A DNA stretch of 22,646 nucleotides from JAKEGK01 sp036507695 (GTDB taxonomy: Bacteria > Pseudomonadota > Gammaproteobacteria > SZUA-152), in contig DATCIR010000205.1 in assembly GCA_036507695.1 (NCBI GenBank), positions 1 through 22,646 of the forward strand. Reading direction: 5' to 3'. The notes below the pieces were generated by a model. That model was not told the DNA's origin. It worked only from the letters and a program-made list of their open reading frames with translations, and did no database searches. A program made the position numbers and the translations under genes. This document shows positions 9,802-17,927 of this stretch, in pieces; within the stretch, counting starts at the first letter, position 1, and every line of letters starts with the position of its first letter.

Positions 9802-10881
9802 ATGACACGAGTTTATAACTTCGCCGCGGGTCCCGCGGTTATTCCTGAAGAAGTATTGTCGCAGGCCAGGGAAGAAATGCTGGATTGGCCGGGGTCCGGC
9901 ATGTCGGTGATGGAAATGAGCCATCGCGGCAAGCACTTTATGTCCATTGCCCAACAGGCCGAAGCGGATTTGCGGGAGATTCTGGCCATACCCGCTAACT
10001 ACAAAGTGCTGTTTTTGCAAGGCGGCGCGTCGACGCAGTTCGCCATGATACCCATGAACCTCGCGGCCGGCGCCAAGGCAGACTATATCAATACCGGGGC
10101 CTGGTCGAAGAAAGCGATTTCCGAAGCCAAGACGCTGACCAAGGTCAATATCGCGGCCAGTACCGAAGAGAGTAAATTTACCCGTGCACCGGCGCAGAAA
10201 GAACTGAAGCTGGACGCCGGCGCGGCCTATCTGCACTACACGCCGAATGAAACCATCGGCGGTGTGGAATTTTCTTATGTGCCGCAAGCGGGCGCCGTGC
10301 CGCTGGTGGCGGACATGTCATCCACGATTTTATCGCGCCCGATTGATGTCAGCCGCTACGGCATTATCTACGCCGGCGCGCAAAAGAATATCGGCCCCGC
10401 TGGCTTGACGGTGGTGATCATTCGCGAAGACTTGCTGGCAAGGTCGGGCGATAAACTGCCCACTATGATGAACTACAAAACGCATGTGGAAAATGAATCC
10501 ATGTATAACACGCCGCCGACCTATGCCTGGTATATCGCCGGCCTGGTGTTCCAGTGGCTGAAGCGCATTGGCGGTTTGGCGGCCATGGCGGAAATCAATT
10601 CACGCAAGGCTGGCAAGTTATACGCGGCGATCGACAAATCGTCGTTTTACAAAAATCCCGTAGAGCTGGGATCACGTTCCTGGATGAACGTGCCGTTTAC
10701 GCTCGCCAATGCCGAACTGGACGCCACGTTTCTTTCTGAAGCCAAAGCGGCTGGTCTGGTGGAATTAAAAGGGCACCGTTCCGTGGGCGGCATGCGCGCC
10801 AGTATTTATAACGCCATGCCGGAAGCGGGCATCGACGCCTTAATCGCCTTTATGACGGATTTCGAAAAGCGTTACGGCTAA
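9802..10881 (+). CDS. serC: Phosphoserine aminotransferase
   Basis: PLP enzyme that converts 3-phosphohydroxypyruvate and glutamate to phosphoserine; it also serves pyridoxine synthesis in many proteobacteria. At 359 residues it is close to E. coli SerC. It starts with YNFAAGPAVIPEEVL (5-19). MSVMEMSHRGKHF (34-46), FLQGGASTQFAMIPMNL (71-87) and YAGAQKNIGPAG (190-201) are present, with Lys195 as the PLP-binding residue. GAGGGG-type Shine-Dalgarno (about 9788-9793) precedes the ATG. It is followed after 48 bp by a 3-phosphoglycerate dehydrogenase-type gene, so steps 1 and 2 of serine synthesis are adjacent. It follows gyrA by 93 bp, as in Pseudomonas. Confidence 0.97.
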   Translation: MTRVYNFAAGPAVIPEEVLSQAREEMLDWPGSGMSVMEMSHRGKHFMSIAQQAEADLREILAIPANYKVLFLQGGASTQFAMIPMNLAAGAKADYINTGAWSKKAISEAKTLTKVNIAASTEESKFTRAPAQKELKLDAGAAYLHYTPNETIGGVEFSYVPQAGAVPLVADMSSTILSRPIDVSRYGIIYAGAQKNIGPAGLTVVIIREDLLARSGDKLPTMMNYKTHVENESMYNTPPTYAWYIAGLVFQWLKRIGGLAAMAEINSRKAGKLYAAIDKSSFYKNPVELGSRSWMNVPFTLANAELDATFLSEAKAAGLVELKGHRSVGGMRASIYNAMPEAGIDALIAFMTDFEKRYG

Positions 10882-10929
10882 ACTTATTCACGCCCGCAGC
10901 GGCGAACCAACACCTATCAAGGAACCCGC

Positions 10930-12108
10930 ATGTACAAGATATTGACCCTCAATAACATCTCGGTTAAAGGCCTGGAGCGTTTGCCGCGCGATAAATACGA
11001 GATTGCCTCGGAAATCCAGCACCCGGATGCCATCCTGCTGCGTTCTTATAAAATGCATGACCTGGAAATACCGGCGAGCTTGAAAGCAGTGGGCCGCGCG
11101 GGCGCTGGTGTCAATAACATTCCCGTAGCCAAGCTGAGCAAGCTGGGCATCCCGGTGTTCAACGCGCCGGGCGCCAACGCCAATGCCGTGAAGGAGTTGG
11201 TCATCGCCGGCATGTTGCTGGCCTCGCGCAATATCTGCCAGGCCTGGGATTTCGCCAGGAACCTCAAGGGCAGCGACGAGGAAATCAATAAGGCCGTGGA
11301 AGCCGGCAAGAAAAACTTTGCCGGTTTTGAATTGCCGGGCCGTACCCTGGGAGTCATCGGCCTGGGCGCCATTGGCCGCCTGGTGGCCAACTCAGCGGCG
11401 TCGTTAGGCATGAATGTGATCGGCTACGACCCGGGCATCACGGTGGAAGGCGCCTGGAAGTTGTCCTCGGACGTGGAGAAAGCGCAAGGCATCGATGACC
11501 TGTTGTCGCGCGTGGATTATGTGACGTTTCATGTCCCCTTAATCGATGATACGCGTCATATGATTAATGCGGCCCGGCTGCGCTTGATGAAAAAAGGGGT
11601 AGTGATCCTGAATTTCGCCCGCGAAGGCATCGTGGATGATGCGGCGGTTTCCAGTGCGATCAAAGAGGGCAAGGTTTACGCGTATGTATGCGACTTTCCG
11701 TCCAATCTCCTCAAGAATCACGAGCGGGTGATTACCCTGCCGCACCTGGGCGCGTCCACGGAAGAGGCCGAAGACAACTGCGCAATCATGGTCGCCGACC
11801 AGGTGCGTAACTATCTCGAGCACGGCAATATCGTCAACTCGGTTAACTTCCCCGACGTCGTCATGGCGCAAACCGAAGGTTGCCGTATCGGTATCGTTAA
11901 CTCCAATGTGCCGAACATGGTGGGCCAGATTTCCACGGCCATGGCGAAGGCGGAATTGAATATCGTCGACATGCTGAATAAATCCAAAGGCGAGCTGGCC
12001 TACACTTTGATTGACGTCAACCGGCCGATTCCGGACGCTGTGCTCAAGGAAATCGCCCAAATCAAGGGCGTGCTGGCGGTGCGCACCTGCGAGGGGCGCG
12101 CGAAATAA
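10930..12108 (+). CDS. serA: D-3-phosphoglycerate dehydrogenase family protein
   Basis: Expected to oxidise 3-phosphoglycerate with NAD, the first step of serine synthesis. The 392-residue protein has a D-2-hydroxyacid dehydrogenase core and a C-terminal ACT-like domain (about 318-390). GVIGLGAIGRLVA (141-153) is the Rossmann loop and AGAGVNNIP (57-65) lies in the substrate domain. LNFAREGIVDD gives catalytic Arg231 and LPHLGAST gives His272. The segment that normally carries the catalytic Glu reads CDFPSNLLKNHERV (254-267), with Asn259 at the position I align to Glu269 of E. coli SerA. The ATG follows AAGGAA (about 10919-10924). Placement after serC supports a serine role; altered substrate or activity is possible. 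Confidence 0.85.
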   Translation: MYKILTLNNISVKGLERLPRDKYEIASEIQHPDAILLRSYKMHDLEIPASLKAVGRAGAGVNNIPVAKLSKLGIPVFNAPGANANAVKELVIAGMLLASRNICQAWDFARNLKGSDEEINKAVEAGKKNFAGFELPGRTLGVIGLGAIGRLVANSAASLGMNVIGYDPGITVEGAWKLSSDVEKAQGIDDLLSRVDYVTFHVPLIDDTRHMINAARLRLMKKGVVILNFAREGIVDDAAVSSAIKEGKVYAYVCDFPSNLLKNHERVITLPHLGASTEEAEDNCAIMVADQVRNYLEHGNIVNSVNFPDVVMAQTEGCRIGIVNSNVPNMVGQISTAMAKAELNIVDMLNKSKGELAYTLIDVNRPIPDAVLKEIAQIKGVLAVRTCEGRAK

Positions 12109-12146
12109 GGCGGGAAAAACGCCGCCAGTGCATTTAGAATTTATCC

Positions 12147-13232
12147 ATGGCTGACGAGAAAAAATTACAGGCGCTGCGCGCGCGTATTGACAAGCTGGAT
12201 GAGCAAATCCAGGCGTTGATCAATGAGCGCGGCGCGGTGGCGCAGGAAGTCGCCCAGCTGAAAGAATCGGCGGGCAAGGACACCGCGTTTTACCGCCCCG
12301 AACGGGAAGCACAGGTGCTGCGCGAAGTTCTGGCGCGCAATAAAGGTCCGATTCCCGGCGAGGAAATGGCGCGCCTGTTCCGCGAGATCATGTCCGTGTG
12401 CCTGGCGCTGGAGCAGCCCATGACCATTGCCTATCTGGGGCCGGAAGGAACCTTCACCCAGGCGGCGGCCTTGAAACATTTCGGCCAATCCGTTACGACC
12501 CTGCCGCTGGGCGCCATCGATGAAGTATTCCGCGAAGTGGAGTCCGGATCGGCGCATTTTGGCGTGGTGCCCGTGGAAAATTCCACGGAAGGCGTGATCA
12601 ATCATACCCTCGACCGGTTCATGACGTCGTCGCTGAAAATTTGCGGTGAAGTGGAATTGCGCGTGCATCAACATCTGATGAGCAACGTAAGCGACGCCGG
12701 CAAGATTACCCGGGTTTATTCCCATCAACAATCCCTGGCGCAATGCCGGGAGTGGCTGGACGAAAATATGTCCGGCGTCGAACGGATCGCGGTGAGCAGT
12801 AACGCCAAAGCGGCGCGTATCGCCAAGGACGAGCCGGGCGCGGCCGCCATCGCCGGCGATATCGCCGCGGCCATCTATGGTCTGACTATTTTGCGTAACA
12901 ATATCGAAGACTGGCCCGACAACACCACGCGGTTTTTGATTATCGGCCGCCAGGAAACCCCGCCATCCGGTGCGGATAAAACCTCCTTGCTGGTGTCCAC
13001 CATGAACAAACCGGGCGCATTGCACCGCCTGTTGAATCCGCTGGCCGCCAATAATATTTCCATGTCGCGCATCGAATCTCGTCCCTCCCGCATGACCATG
13101 TGGGATTATGTGTTCTTTATTGATATCGAAGGCCATAAAAAAGACCAACAAGTCGCCGTGGCGCTGGCGGAACTGGAAAAAGAAGCGGCCATGCTGAAAA
13201 TTCTCGGCTCTTATCCCAAGGCGGTAATGTAA
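12147..13232 (+). CDS. pheA: Bifunctional chorismate mutase/prephenate dehydratase
   Basis: P-protein of phenylalanine synthesis: chorismate to prephenate to phenylpyruvate. Domains in order in the 361 residues are AroQ chorismate mutase (about 5-90, LRARIDKLDEQIQALINERG), prephenate dehydratase (about 93-270) and an ACT regulatory domain (about 278-355). Dehydratase motifs include AYLGPEGTFTQAAA (95-108), VPVENSTEGV (141-150) and the catalytic NTTRF (259-263). ACT residues GALH (290-293) and ESRP (310-313) are those linked to phenylalanine feedback binding, so feedback control is likely. The ATG at 12147 has no clear Shine-Dalgarno sequence. It lies 38 bp after serA. Confidence 0.97.
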   Translation: MADEKKLQALRARIDKLDEQIQALINERGAVAQEVAQLKESAGKDTAFYRPEREAQVLREVLARNKGPIPGEEMARLFREIMSVCLALEQPMTIAYLGPEGTFTQAAALKHFGQSVTTLPLGAIDEVFREVESGSAHFGVVPVENSTEGVINHTLDRFMTSSLKICGEVELRVHQHLMSNVSDAGKITRVYSHQQSLAQCREWLDENMSGVERIAVSSNAKAARIAKDEPGAAAIAGDIAAAIYGLTILRNNIEDWPDNTTRFLIIGRQETPPSGADKTSLLVSTMNKPGALHRLLNPLAANNISMSRIESRPSRMTMWDYVFFIDIEGHKKDQQVAVALAELEKEAAMLKILGSYPKAVM

Positions 13233-13276
13233 TACCGCCACCGGCACCCTGAGGTTATTTTTAAATAGGATTGAAT

Positions 13277-14389
13277 GTGACTGATTATCTGGAATTGGCG
13301 GCGCCGGGTTTGAAAGGCCTGCGCCCTTATCAACCCGGAAAGCCGATTGACGAGTTGGAGCGTGAATACGGTATCACGAACATCATCAAACTGGCCTCCA
13401 ATGAAAATCCCCTGGGTTCCAGTCCGCTGGCGCTCGACGCCATCAAGCAGGAACTTAACCAACTGTCCCGCTACCCGGACGGCAATGGCTTTGTGCTCAA
13501 GCAGGCCTTGTCAAAAAAACTGGGGGTGCCGCAGCCGCATATTACCCTGGGTAATGGCTCCAACGATATCCTGGAAATCATCGCCCGCGCGTTTGCCACC
13601 GCCGGCAAGGAGATTATTTTTTCCCAGCACGCCTTCGCCGTGTATCCGCTGGTGACCCAGGTGATTAACGCCACGGCGGTGGAAACAGCCGCGAAGGCGT
13701 GGGGGCATGACCTGGAGGCGATGGCCAGGGCGGTGACAAACAACACGCGGCTGATTTTCATCGCTAATCCCAATAATCCCACCGGCACCTGGCTGGCAGG
13801 CGATGCCCTGAAGGCGTTTATCGCCGCCTTGCCGCGGCATGTGATGGTGGTGGTGGATGAAGCCTACTTCGAATACGCCAGCGACCCGCGCATGCAGGCG
13901 GACGGTTATCCCGACGCATTGCAGTGGCTGGATGAATTTCCCAACCTGATTGTGACCCGCACCTTTTCCAAAGCCTATGGCCTGGCGGCGCTGCGGGTGG
14001 GGTATGCGGTGTCGCACCCGGGCATTGCGGATTTACTGAATCGCGTGCGGCAGCCATTTAATGTGAACCACCTGGCCCTGGTCGCCGCGAGCGCCGCAGT
14101 GAATGACGCGCAGCATCTCGACAAAGGCATTCACACCAATGCCGTGGGCATGCAACAATTGGTGGAGGGTTTCACTGCGCTGGGCTTGGAGTTCATTCCG
14201 TCGGTGGGCAATTTTATCAGCGTGGATGTCGGAAAAGCCGCGGCGGGCGTGTATGATGCCTTATTGCGCGAAGGCGTGATTGTGCGCCCGGTGGCGAATT
14301 ACCAAATGCCCAGGCATTTGCGGGTTACCATCGGCCTGGCGCGGGAAAACGCGCGGTTTTTGCAGGCGCTGCAAAAGGTGCTCGCCTGA
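13277..14389 (+). CDS. hisC: Histidinol-phosphate/aromatic aminotransferase (HisC-type)
   Basis: Class I/II PLP aminotransferase. HisC enzymes use histidinol phosphate; copies in aromatic clusters, such as hisC2 of Pseudomonas, are thought to act on phenylpyruvate and 4-hydroxyphenylpyruvate. I chose the GTG at 13277 (370 residues) because AGGA at 13267-13270 gives 6 nt spacing, while the TTG at 13271 would abut it. From this start, IKLASNENPLG (37-47), IANPNNPTGTW (162-172), VVDEAYFEYA (192-201) and TRTFSKAYGLAALRVGY (227-243) with PLP Lys232 are visible. It sits between pheA and tyrA, matching a transamination step in Phe/Tyr synthesis. No other his gene is in the window. Confidence 0.93.
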   Translation: MTDYLELAAPGLKGLRPYQPGKPIDELEREYGITNIIKLASNENPLGSSPLALDAIKQELNQLSRYPDGNGFVLKQALSKKLGVPQPHITLGNGSNDILEIIARAFATAGKEIIFSQHAFAVYPLVTQVINATAVETAAKAWGHDLEAMARAVTNNTRLIFIANPNNPTGTWLAGDALKAFIAALPRHVMVVVDEAYFEYASDPRMQADGYPDALQWLDEFPNLIVTRTFSKAYGLAALRVGYAVSHPGIADLLNRVRQPFNVNHLALVAASAAVNDAQHLDKGIHTNAVGMQQLVEGFTALGLEFIPSVGNFISVDVGKAAAGVYDALLREGVIVRPVANYQMPRHLRVTIGLARENARFLQALQKVLA

Positions 14390-14415
14390 GTAAAGGTGCA
14401 TTATTTAATACCATT

Positions 14416-15273
14416 ATGATCAAGCAACTGACCATCATTGGCGTCGGTCTTATCGGCGGCTCCCTGGCGCGGGCGCTGCGCGAAGCCGGCGTGGTGGAAG
14501 AGATTGTGGGTTGCGGGCAGAACAAGGGTCACCTGCAGCATGCCATCGATTTGGGTGTCATCAATAAATACGAAACCGATGTCGCCAAGGCCGTGGCCGG
14601 CTCGGATATGGTGGTGCTGGCGGTGCCCGTGGGGGCCATGGAAGCGATTTTCCGGCAGCTGAAATCGGCGCTGTCCGCACAAACGGTCATTACCGATGTG
14701 GGCAGTACCAAGGGTAGCGTGGTCCATGCGATTCGCACGGCCTTCGGCAGTGTGCCCGCCAACTTTGTGCCGGGCCATCCCATTGCCGGTACTGAAAAAA
14801 GCGGCGTGGGGGCTTCGTTTGCCGGCTTGTTCCACCAGCGGCGCGTGGTATTAACGCCCCTGGTAAACACCGACCAGGCGGCAGTGACGCGGGTGCGCAA
14901 AATGTGGGAGGCGACCGGCGCGGTGGTCAGTCAAATGGATGTTAAACATCATGATGATGTGTTGGCAGCCACCAGTCACTTACCCCATTTGTTGGCCTTT
15001 GCCCTGGTCGACACCCTGGCGGCGCTGGATGAAAAAGCGGAGATTTTTCAGTACGCGGCGGGCGGTTTCCGGGATTTTACCCGAATTGCGTCCAGCGATC
15101 CGCAGATGTGGCATGACATCTGTGTCAATAATCGCGATGCGATACTGCAGGTTTTGCAACGCTTCCAGCTCGATCTGGAAAAACTCGGCAAGGCCATCGC
15201 CGATAACAATAGCGATTATATTTTGGACGTGTTCAAGCGCGCCAAGGCATCCAGAGACCAGTTCAGTCACTAA
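14416..15273 (+). CDS. tyrA: Prephenate dehydrogenase
   Basis: NAD(P)-dependent oxidative decarboxylation of prephenate to 4-hydroxyphenylpyruvate for tyrosine. Residues 5-20 (LTIIGVGLIGGSLARA) are the Rossmann dinucleotide loop. VPGHPIAGTEKSGVGAS (118-134) and SHLPHLLAFALV (187-198) carry the family His residues (121, 188, 191), and GGFRDFTRIASSDPQMW (216-232) is typical. At 285 residues it is monofunctional, with no chorismate mutase and no ACT domain, so feedback by tyrosine through an ACT domain is not expected. A cyclohexadienyl dehydrogenase acting also on arogenate is possible. The Shine-Dalgarno sequence is weak. In Pseudomonas this gene is fused to aroA; here a stop and a 61-bp gap separate them. 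Confidence 0.94.
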   Translation: MIKQLTIIGVGLIGGSLARALREAGVVEEIVGCGQNKGHLQHAIDLGVINKYETDVAKAVAGSDMVVLAVPVGAMEAIFRQLKSALSAQTVITDVGSTKGSVVHAIRTAFGSVPANFVPGHPIAGTEKSGVGASFAGLFHQRRVVLTPLVNTDQAAVTRVRKMWEATGAVVSQMDVKHHDDVLAATSHLPHLLAFALVDTLAALDEKAEIFQYAAGGFRDFTRIASSDPQMWHDICVNNRDAILQVLQRFQLDLEKLGKAIADNNSDYILDVFKRAKASRDQFSH

Positions 15274-15334
15274 CGTTATTTTGCTAATCGCGTATCTAAA
15301 TAACCCTGATAGTCGTCATTAAAAAAAGTAAAAC

Positions 15335-16681
15335 ATGAGCCAATCCCATTCTGATTCCGACCTGATTTTTCATCTGCAACCCGGCGGCCGTTTAGCGGGT
15401 GTGTTGCGCGTGCCGGGTGATAAATCCATTTCCCACCGTTCCATCATGCTGGGATCACTGGCCACGGGCACCACGCATATTACCGGGTTTCTGGAAGGCG
15501 AAGACAGCCTGGCCACGCTCAAAGCATTTCGCACCATGGGTGTCGAAATCGAAGGACCCGTCTCTGATGACGAAGGGAATGGCAAGGTGACCGTGCACGG
15601 CGTGGGTTTACACGGCCTCAAGGCGCCGGCGCATCCGCTGGACCTCGGCAATTCCGGCACCTCAATCCGATTGTTGGCAGGGCTTATGGCCGGACAGGCG
15701 TTTGATGTCACCATGACCGGTGACGCCTCGCTGTCAAAGCGTCCGATGCGCCGGGTTACCGAACCCTTGGCGGCGATGGGCGCGGTGATTGATACTACCG
15801 TTAACGGCACGGCGCCGCTGCGTGTGCACGGCGGTGCGTCATTAAAAGGGATCGATTATCAAATGCCCGTGGCCAGCGCCCAGGTCAAATCCTGCGTGCT
15901 GCTCGCCGGTTTGTATGCGCACGGCAAAACCTGCGTGACCGAACCCGCTCCCACCCGGGATCATACCGAGCGCATGTTGAAAGGCTTTGGCTATGCGGTC
16001 GACGTCACAGGTAATAGGGTGTGCCTGGCGGGTGGCGGAACCCTGAGTGCCACCACTATCGAAGTACCCGCGGACATTTCCTCGGCGGCGTTTTTTCTGG
16101 TGGGCGCCAGTATCGCCGAAGGCTCGCGTTTAACCCTGCGGCATGTGGGCATGAATCCCACCCGTATCGGGGTGATCAATATTTTGCGCGCCATGGGCGC
16201 GAACATCAGGGTCAGCAACGAGCGTGAAGTGGGCGGCGAACCGGTCGCGGATCTGACCGTGACCGCGGCGCCGCTAAAAGGCATTCATATCCCGGAGGGC
16301 CAGGTGCCTTTGGCGATCGATGAATTTCCAGTATTGTTTATTGCGGCCGCCTGCGCCGAGGGCGAAACCGTGTTGACCGGCGCGGAAGAGTTGCGGGTTA
16401 AGGAAAGCGACCGCATCCAGGTGATGGCCGATGGCCTGCAAACCCTGGGCATTGATGCCCGTCCCACGCCGGACGGCATGGTGATACAAGGCGGCCGGCT
16501 GCGCGGCGGTGACATCCAAAGCCACGGCGACCACCGGATTGCCATGGCCTTTGCCATTGCCAGTCTGCGTGCCGATCAGCCAATTACGATCCACGATTGC
16601 GCCAATGTGAATACCTCGTTTCCCAACTTCGTGGCGCTGGCCCGCGGTGTGGGCCTTAACATCAGCGCGGCCAGCGGCTAG
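15335..16681 (+). CDS. aroA: 3-phosphoshikimate 1-carboxyvinyltransferase (EPSP synthase)
   Basis: Transfers the enolpyruvyl group of PEP to shikimate 3-phosphate, the penultimate step to chorismate. The 448-residue protein shows PGDKSISHRS (27-36), LGNSGTSIRLL (104-114), GDASLSKRPM (129-138), AIDEFPVL (327-334), RVKESDRIQVMADGL (354-368) and GDHRIAMA (398-405). It also carries SAQVK (181-185), RDHTE (208-212) and NPTR (274-277), the pattern used to describe class II enzymes; the Gly of LGNSGT is kept, as in glyphosate-sensitive forms. An extra N-terminal segment of about 20 residues precedes the core. No strong Shine-Dalgarno sequence. It lies 50 bp before cmk. Confidence 0.97.
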   Translation: MSQSHSDSDLIFHLQPGGRLAGVLRVPGDKSISHRSIMLGSLATGTTHITGFLEGEDSLATLKAFRTMGVEIEGPVSDDEGNGKVTVHGVGLHGLKAPAHPLDLGNSGTSIRLLAGLMAGQAFDVTMTGDASLSKRPMRRVTEPLAAMGAVIDTTVNGTAPLRVHGGASLKGIDYQMPVASAQVKSCVLLAGLYAHGKTCVTEPAPTRDHTERMLKGFGYAVDVTGNRVCLAGGGTLSATTIEVPADISSAAFFLVGASIAEGSRLTLRHVGMNPTRIGVINILRAMGANIRVSNEREVGGEPVADLTVTAAPLKGIHIPEGQVPLAIDEFPVLFIAAACAEGETVLTGAEELRVKESDRIQVMADGLQTLGIDARPTPDGMVIQGGRLRGGDIQSHGDHRIAMAFAIASLRADQPITIHDCANVNTSFPNFVALARGVGLNISAASG

Positions 16682-16731
16682 TCAGCGCTGATAGTTGGTT
16701 TGCGATTGACCGTTCATTGCCTCTTGCCATC

Positions 16732-17421
16732 ATGACCCAACAACCCGATCCAACCGTGCCTGTGATTACCATCGATGGCCCCGGCGCCTCAGGCAAAGGC
16801 ACGATCAGCGCCCTGGTAGCCAAGGCCCTGGGCTGGCAGATGCTGGACAGCGGGGCTTTATACCGCCTGGTGGCTTATGCGGCATTGCAACATGGCATTG
16901 CGTTTGATGACGTGGCTGGACTGGAAAAAGTCGCCCGGCAATTGAACGTCCGCTTCGTGGCGGGTGTAAATGGCCGCGAAACAACGATTTATCTCGATAA
17001 CGACAATGTGTCAACGGCGATTCGCGGTGAGGACTGTGGCAACGCGGCCTCCACGGTGGCGGCGATTCCCCAAGTGCGTAGCGCATTGCTGGACCGGCAA
17101 CGCGCCTTTCAACAGCCACCCGGCCTGGTGGCGGATGGGCGGGATATGGGCACCGTGGTGTTCCCCGGGGCGGTATTAAAAATATTTTTGACCGCCAGTG
17201 CGCAAGAAAGGGCAAAAAGACGCTATAAGCAGTTGATGGAAAAGGGCGCAAGTGTTAATCTTGCCGATCTTTTTAACGAGATCGCCGAACGCGACCAGCG
17301 CGATAGCCAGCGGGCAACGGCTCCCTTGAAACCGGCGGACGACGCCGTGGAGCTGGACACCACCCACATGACCATTCAAGCCGTGGTTGATCATATACTC
17401 ACGATGTATCGTGATCGGTAA
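16732..17421 (+). CDS. cmk: Cytidylate kinase
   Basis: Phosphorylates CMP and dCMP with ATP. I chose the ATG at 16732 (229 residues, close to E. coli Cmk) over an in-frame TTG at 16717. The P-loop GPGASGKGT is at 16-24, followed by MLDSGALYRLVAY. The NMP-binding insertion follows, then ADGRDMGTVVFPGA with the Arg-Asp pair, and lid residues in ERAKRRYKQL and ERDQRDSQR. No Shine-Dalgarno sequence precedes the ATG, so coupling to aroA or S1-dependent initiation may matter. Its stop is 11 bp before the 210-bp inverted-repeat element that separates it from rpsA; cmk and rpsA are usually close neighbours in this group. Confidence 0.95.
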   Translation: MTQQPDPTVPVITIDGPGASGKGTISALVAKALGWQMLDSGALYRLVAYAALQHGIAFDDVAGLEKVARQLNVRFVAGVNGRETTIYLDNDNVSTAIRGEDCGNAASTVAAIPQVRSALLDRQRAFQQPPGLVADGRDMGTVVFPGAVLKIFLTASAQERAKRRYKQLMEKGASVNLADLFNEIAERDQRDSQRATAPLKPADDAVELDTTHMTIQAVVDHILTMYRDR

Positions 17422-17432
17422 GCCTATCGCAC

Positions 17433-17642
17433 GGAGTCTGTCGGACTTAGGCGATCGTAGCGAGCAAGGTGGGAGAACGAGGACAGTTTTTCGATCGTTT
17501 GAGGAGAATAGCCGTAGCTATTTAACGAAAAGGATCGGAAAAATGGACCGCTCTCCCACCGGCGCAGTACGACTGCAGGATGCAGGAGGTAGGGCAACGC
17601 ATGGAGCGGTTGCCGAGATCAGTCCTAAGTCCGACAGACTCC
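17433..17642. mobile_element. 210-bp MITE-like element with nested hairpins (family B)
   Basis: A perfect 18-bp inverted repeat, GGAGTCTGTCGGACTTAG at 17433-17450 and its complement at 17625-17642, bounds this non-coding stretch. Inside are a long imperfect hairpin with arms GGTGGGAGA (17468-17476) and TCTCCCACC (17552-17560) and a tip AATAGC-CGTA-GCTATT (17507-17522), a 5-bp hairpin (17564-17576), a tandem TGCAGGA pair (17574-17587), and a GGCAAC/GTTGCC hairpin (17593-17614). The whole can fold as a multi-branched structure. No transposase is encoded and no target-site duplication is evident. Inference: a miniature inverted-repeat element moved in trans. Confidence 0.7.
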
Positions 17643-17927
17643 AAGTCCGGTCACTCTCCGTTAAATTGAAACTTATTGGTGTTCGAGGCCTCGAACTTGC
17701 ATCCAAAAGATCCGGTGACTTACTTTGTCATTACCAATGCGGCAAAGCACGGGTTCAAAGCATACCGAAGGCTCCGGGCAATTTATTAACCAAGCCATTG
17801 TGGCTAGTCGTTTCAGGAAAGCCATTTGCGACTTTAAACTTTAGCTGCATTCAAGCTAAAGAGACGGATGTTAGCGTCGAAGCGGCAAATCGGAAGCACG
17901 ACCAGAAACGCCGAGGAAAAGAGAACC
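17643..17927 (+). promoter_or_regulatory. rpsA upstream/leader region with dyads
   Basis: No gene is supported in these 285 bp. It holds a perfect 16-bp palindrome GTTCGAGGCCTCGAAC (17681-17696) and a hairpin CTTTAGCT / AGCTAAAG with 7-nt loop (17839-17861), 66 nt before the S1 start. E. coli S1 represses its own mRNA through a structured leader; a similar role here is inference. No strong promoter pair was found. Confidence 0.4.

Noticed and set aside
12165..13247. A 360-codon minus-strand frame opposite pheA
   Set aside because: It mirrors nearly the whole of pheA, which has all expected domains and motifs. His/Gln/Arg-rich composition typical of antisense shadows in GC-rich genes.
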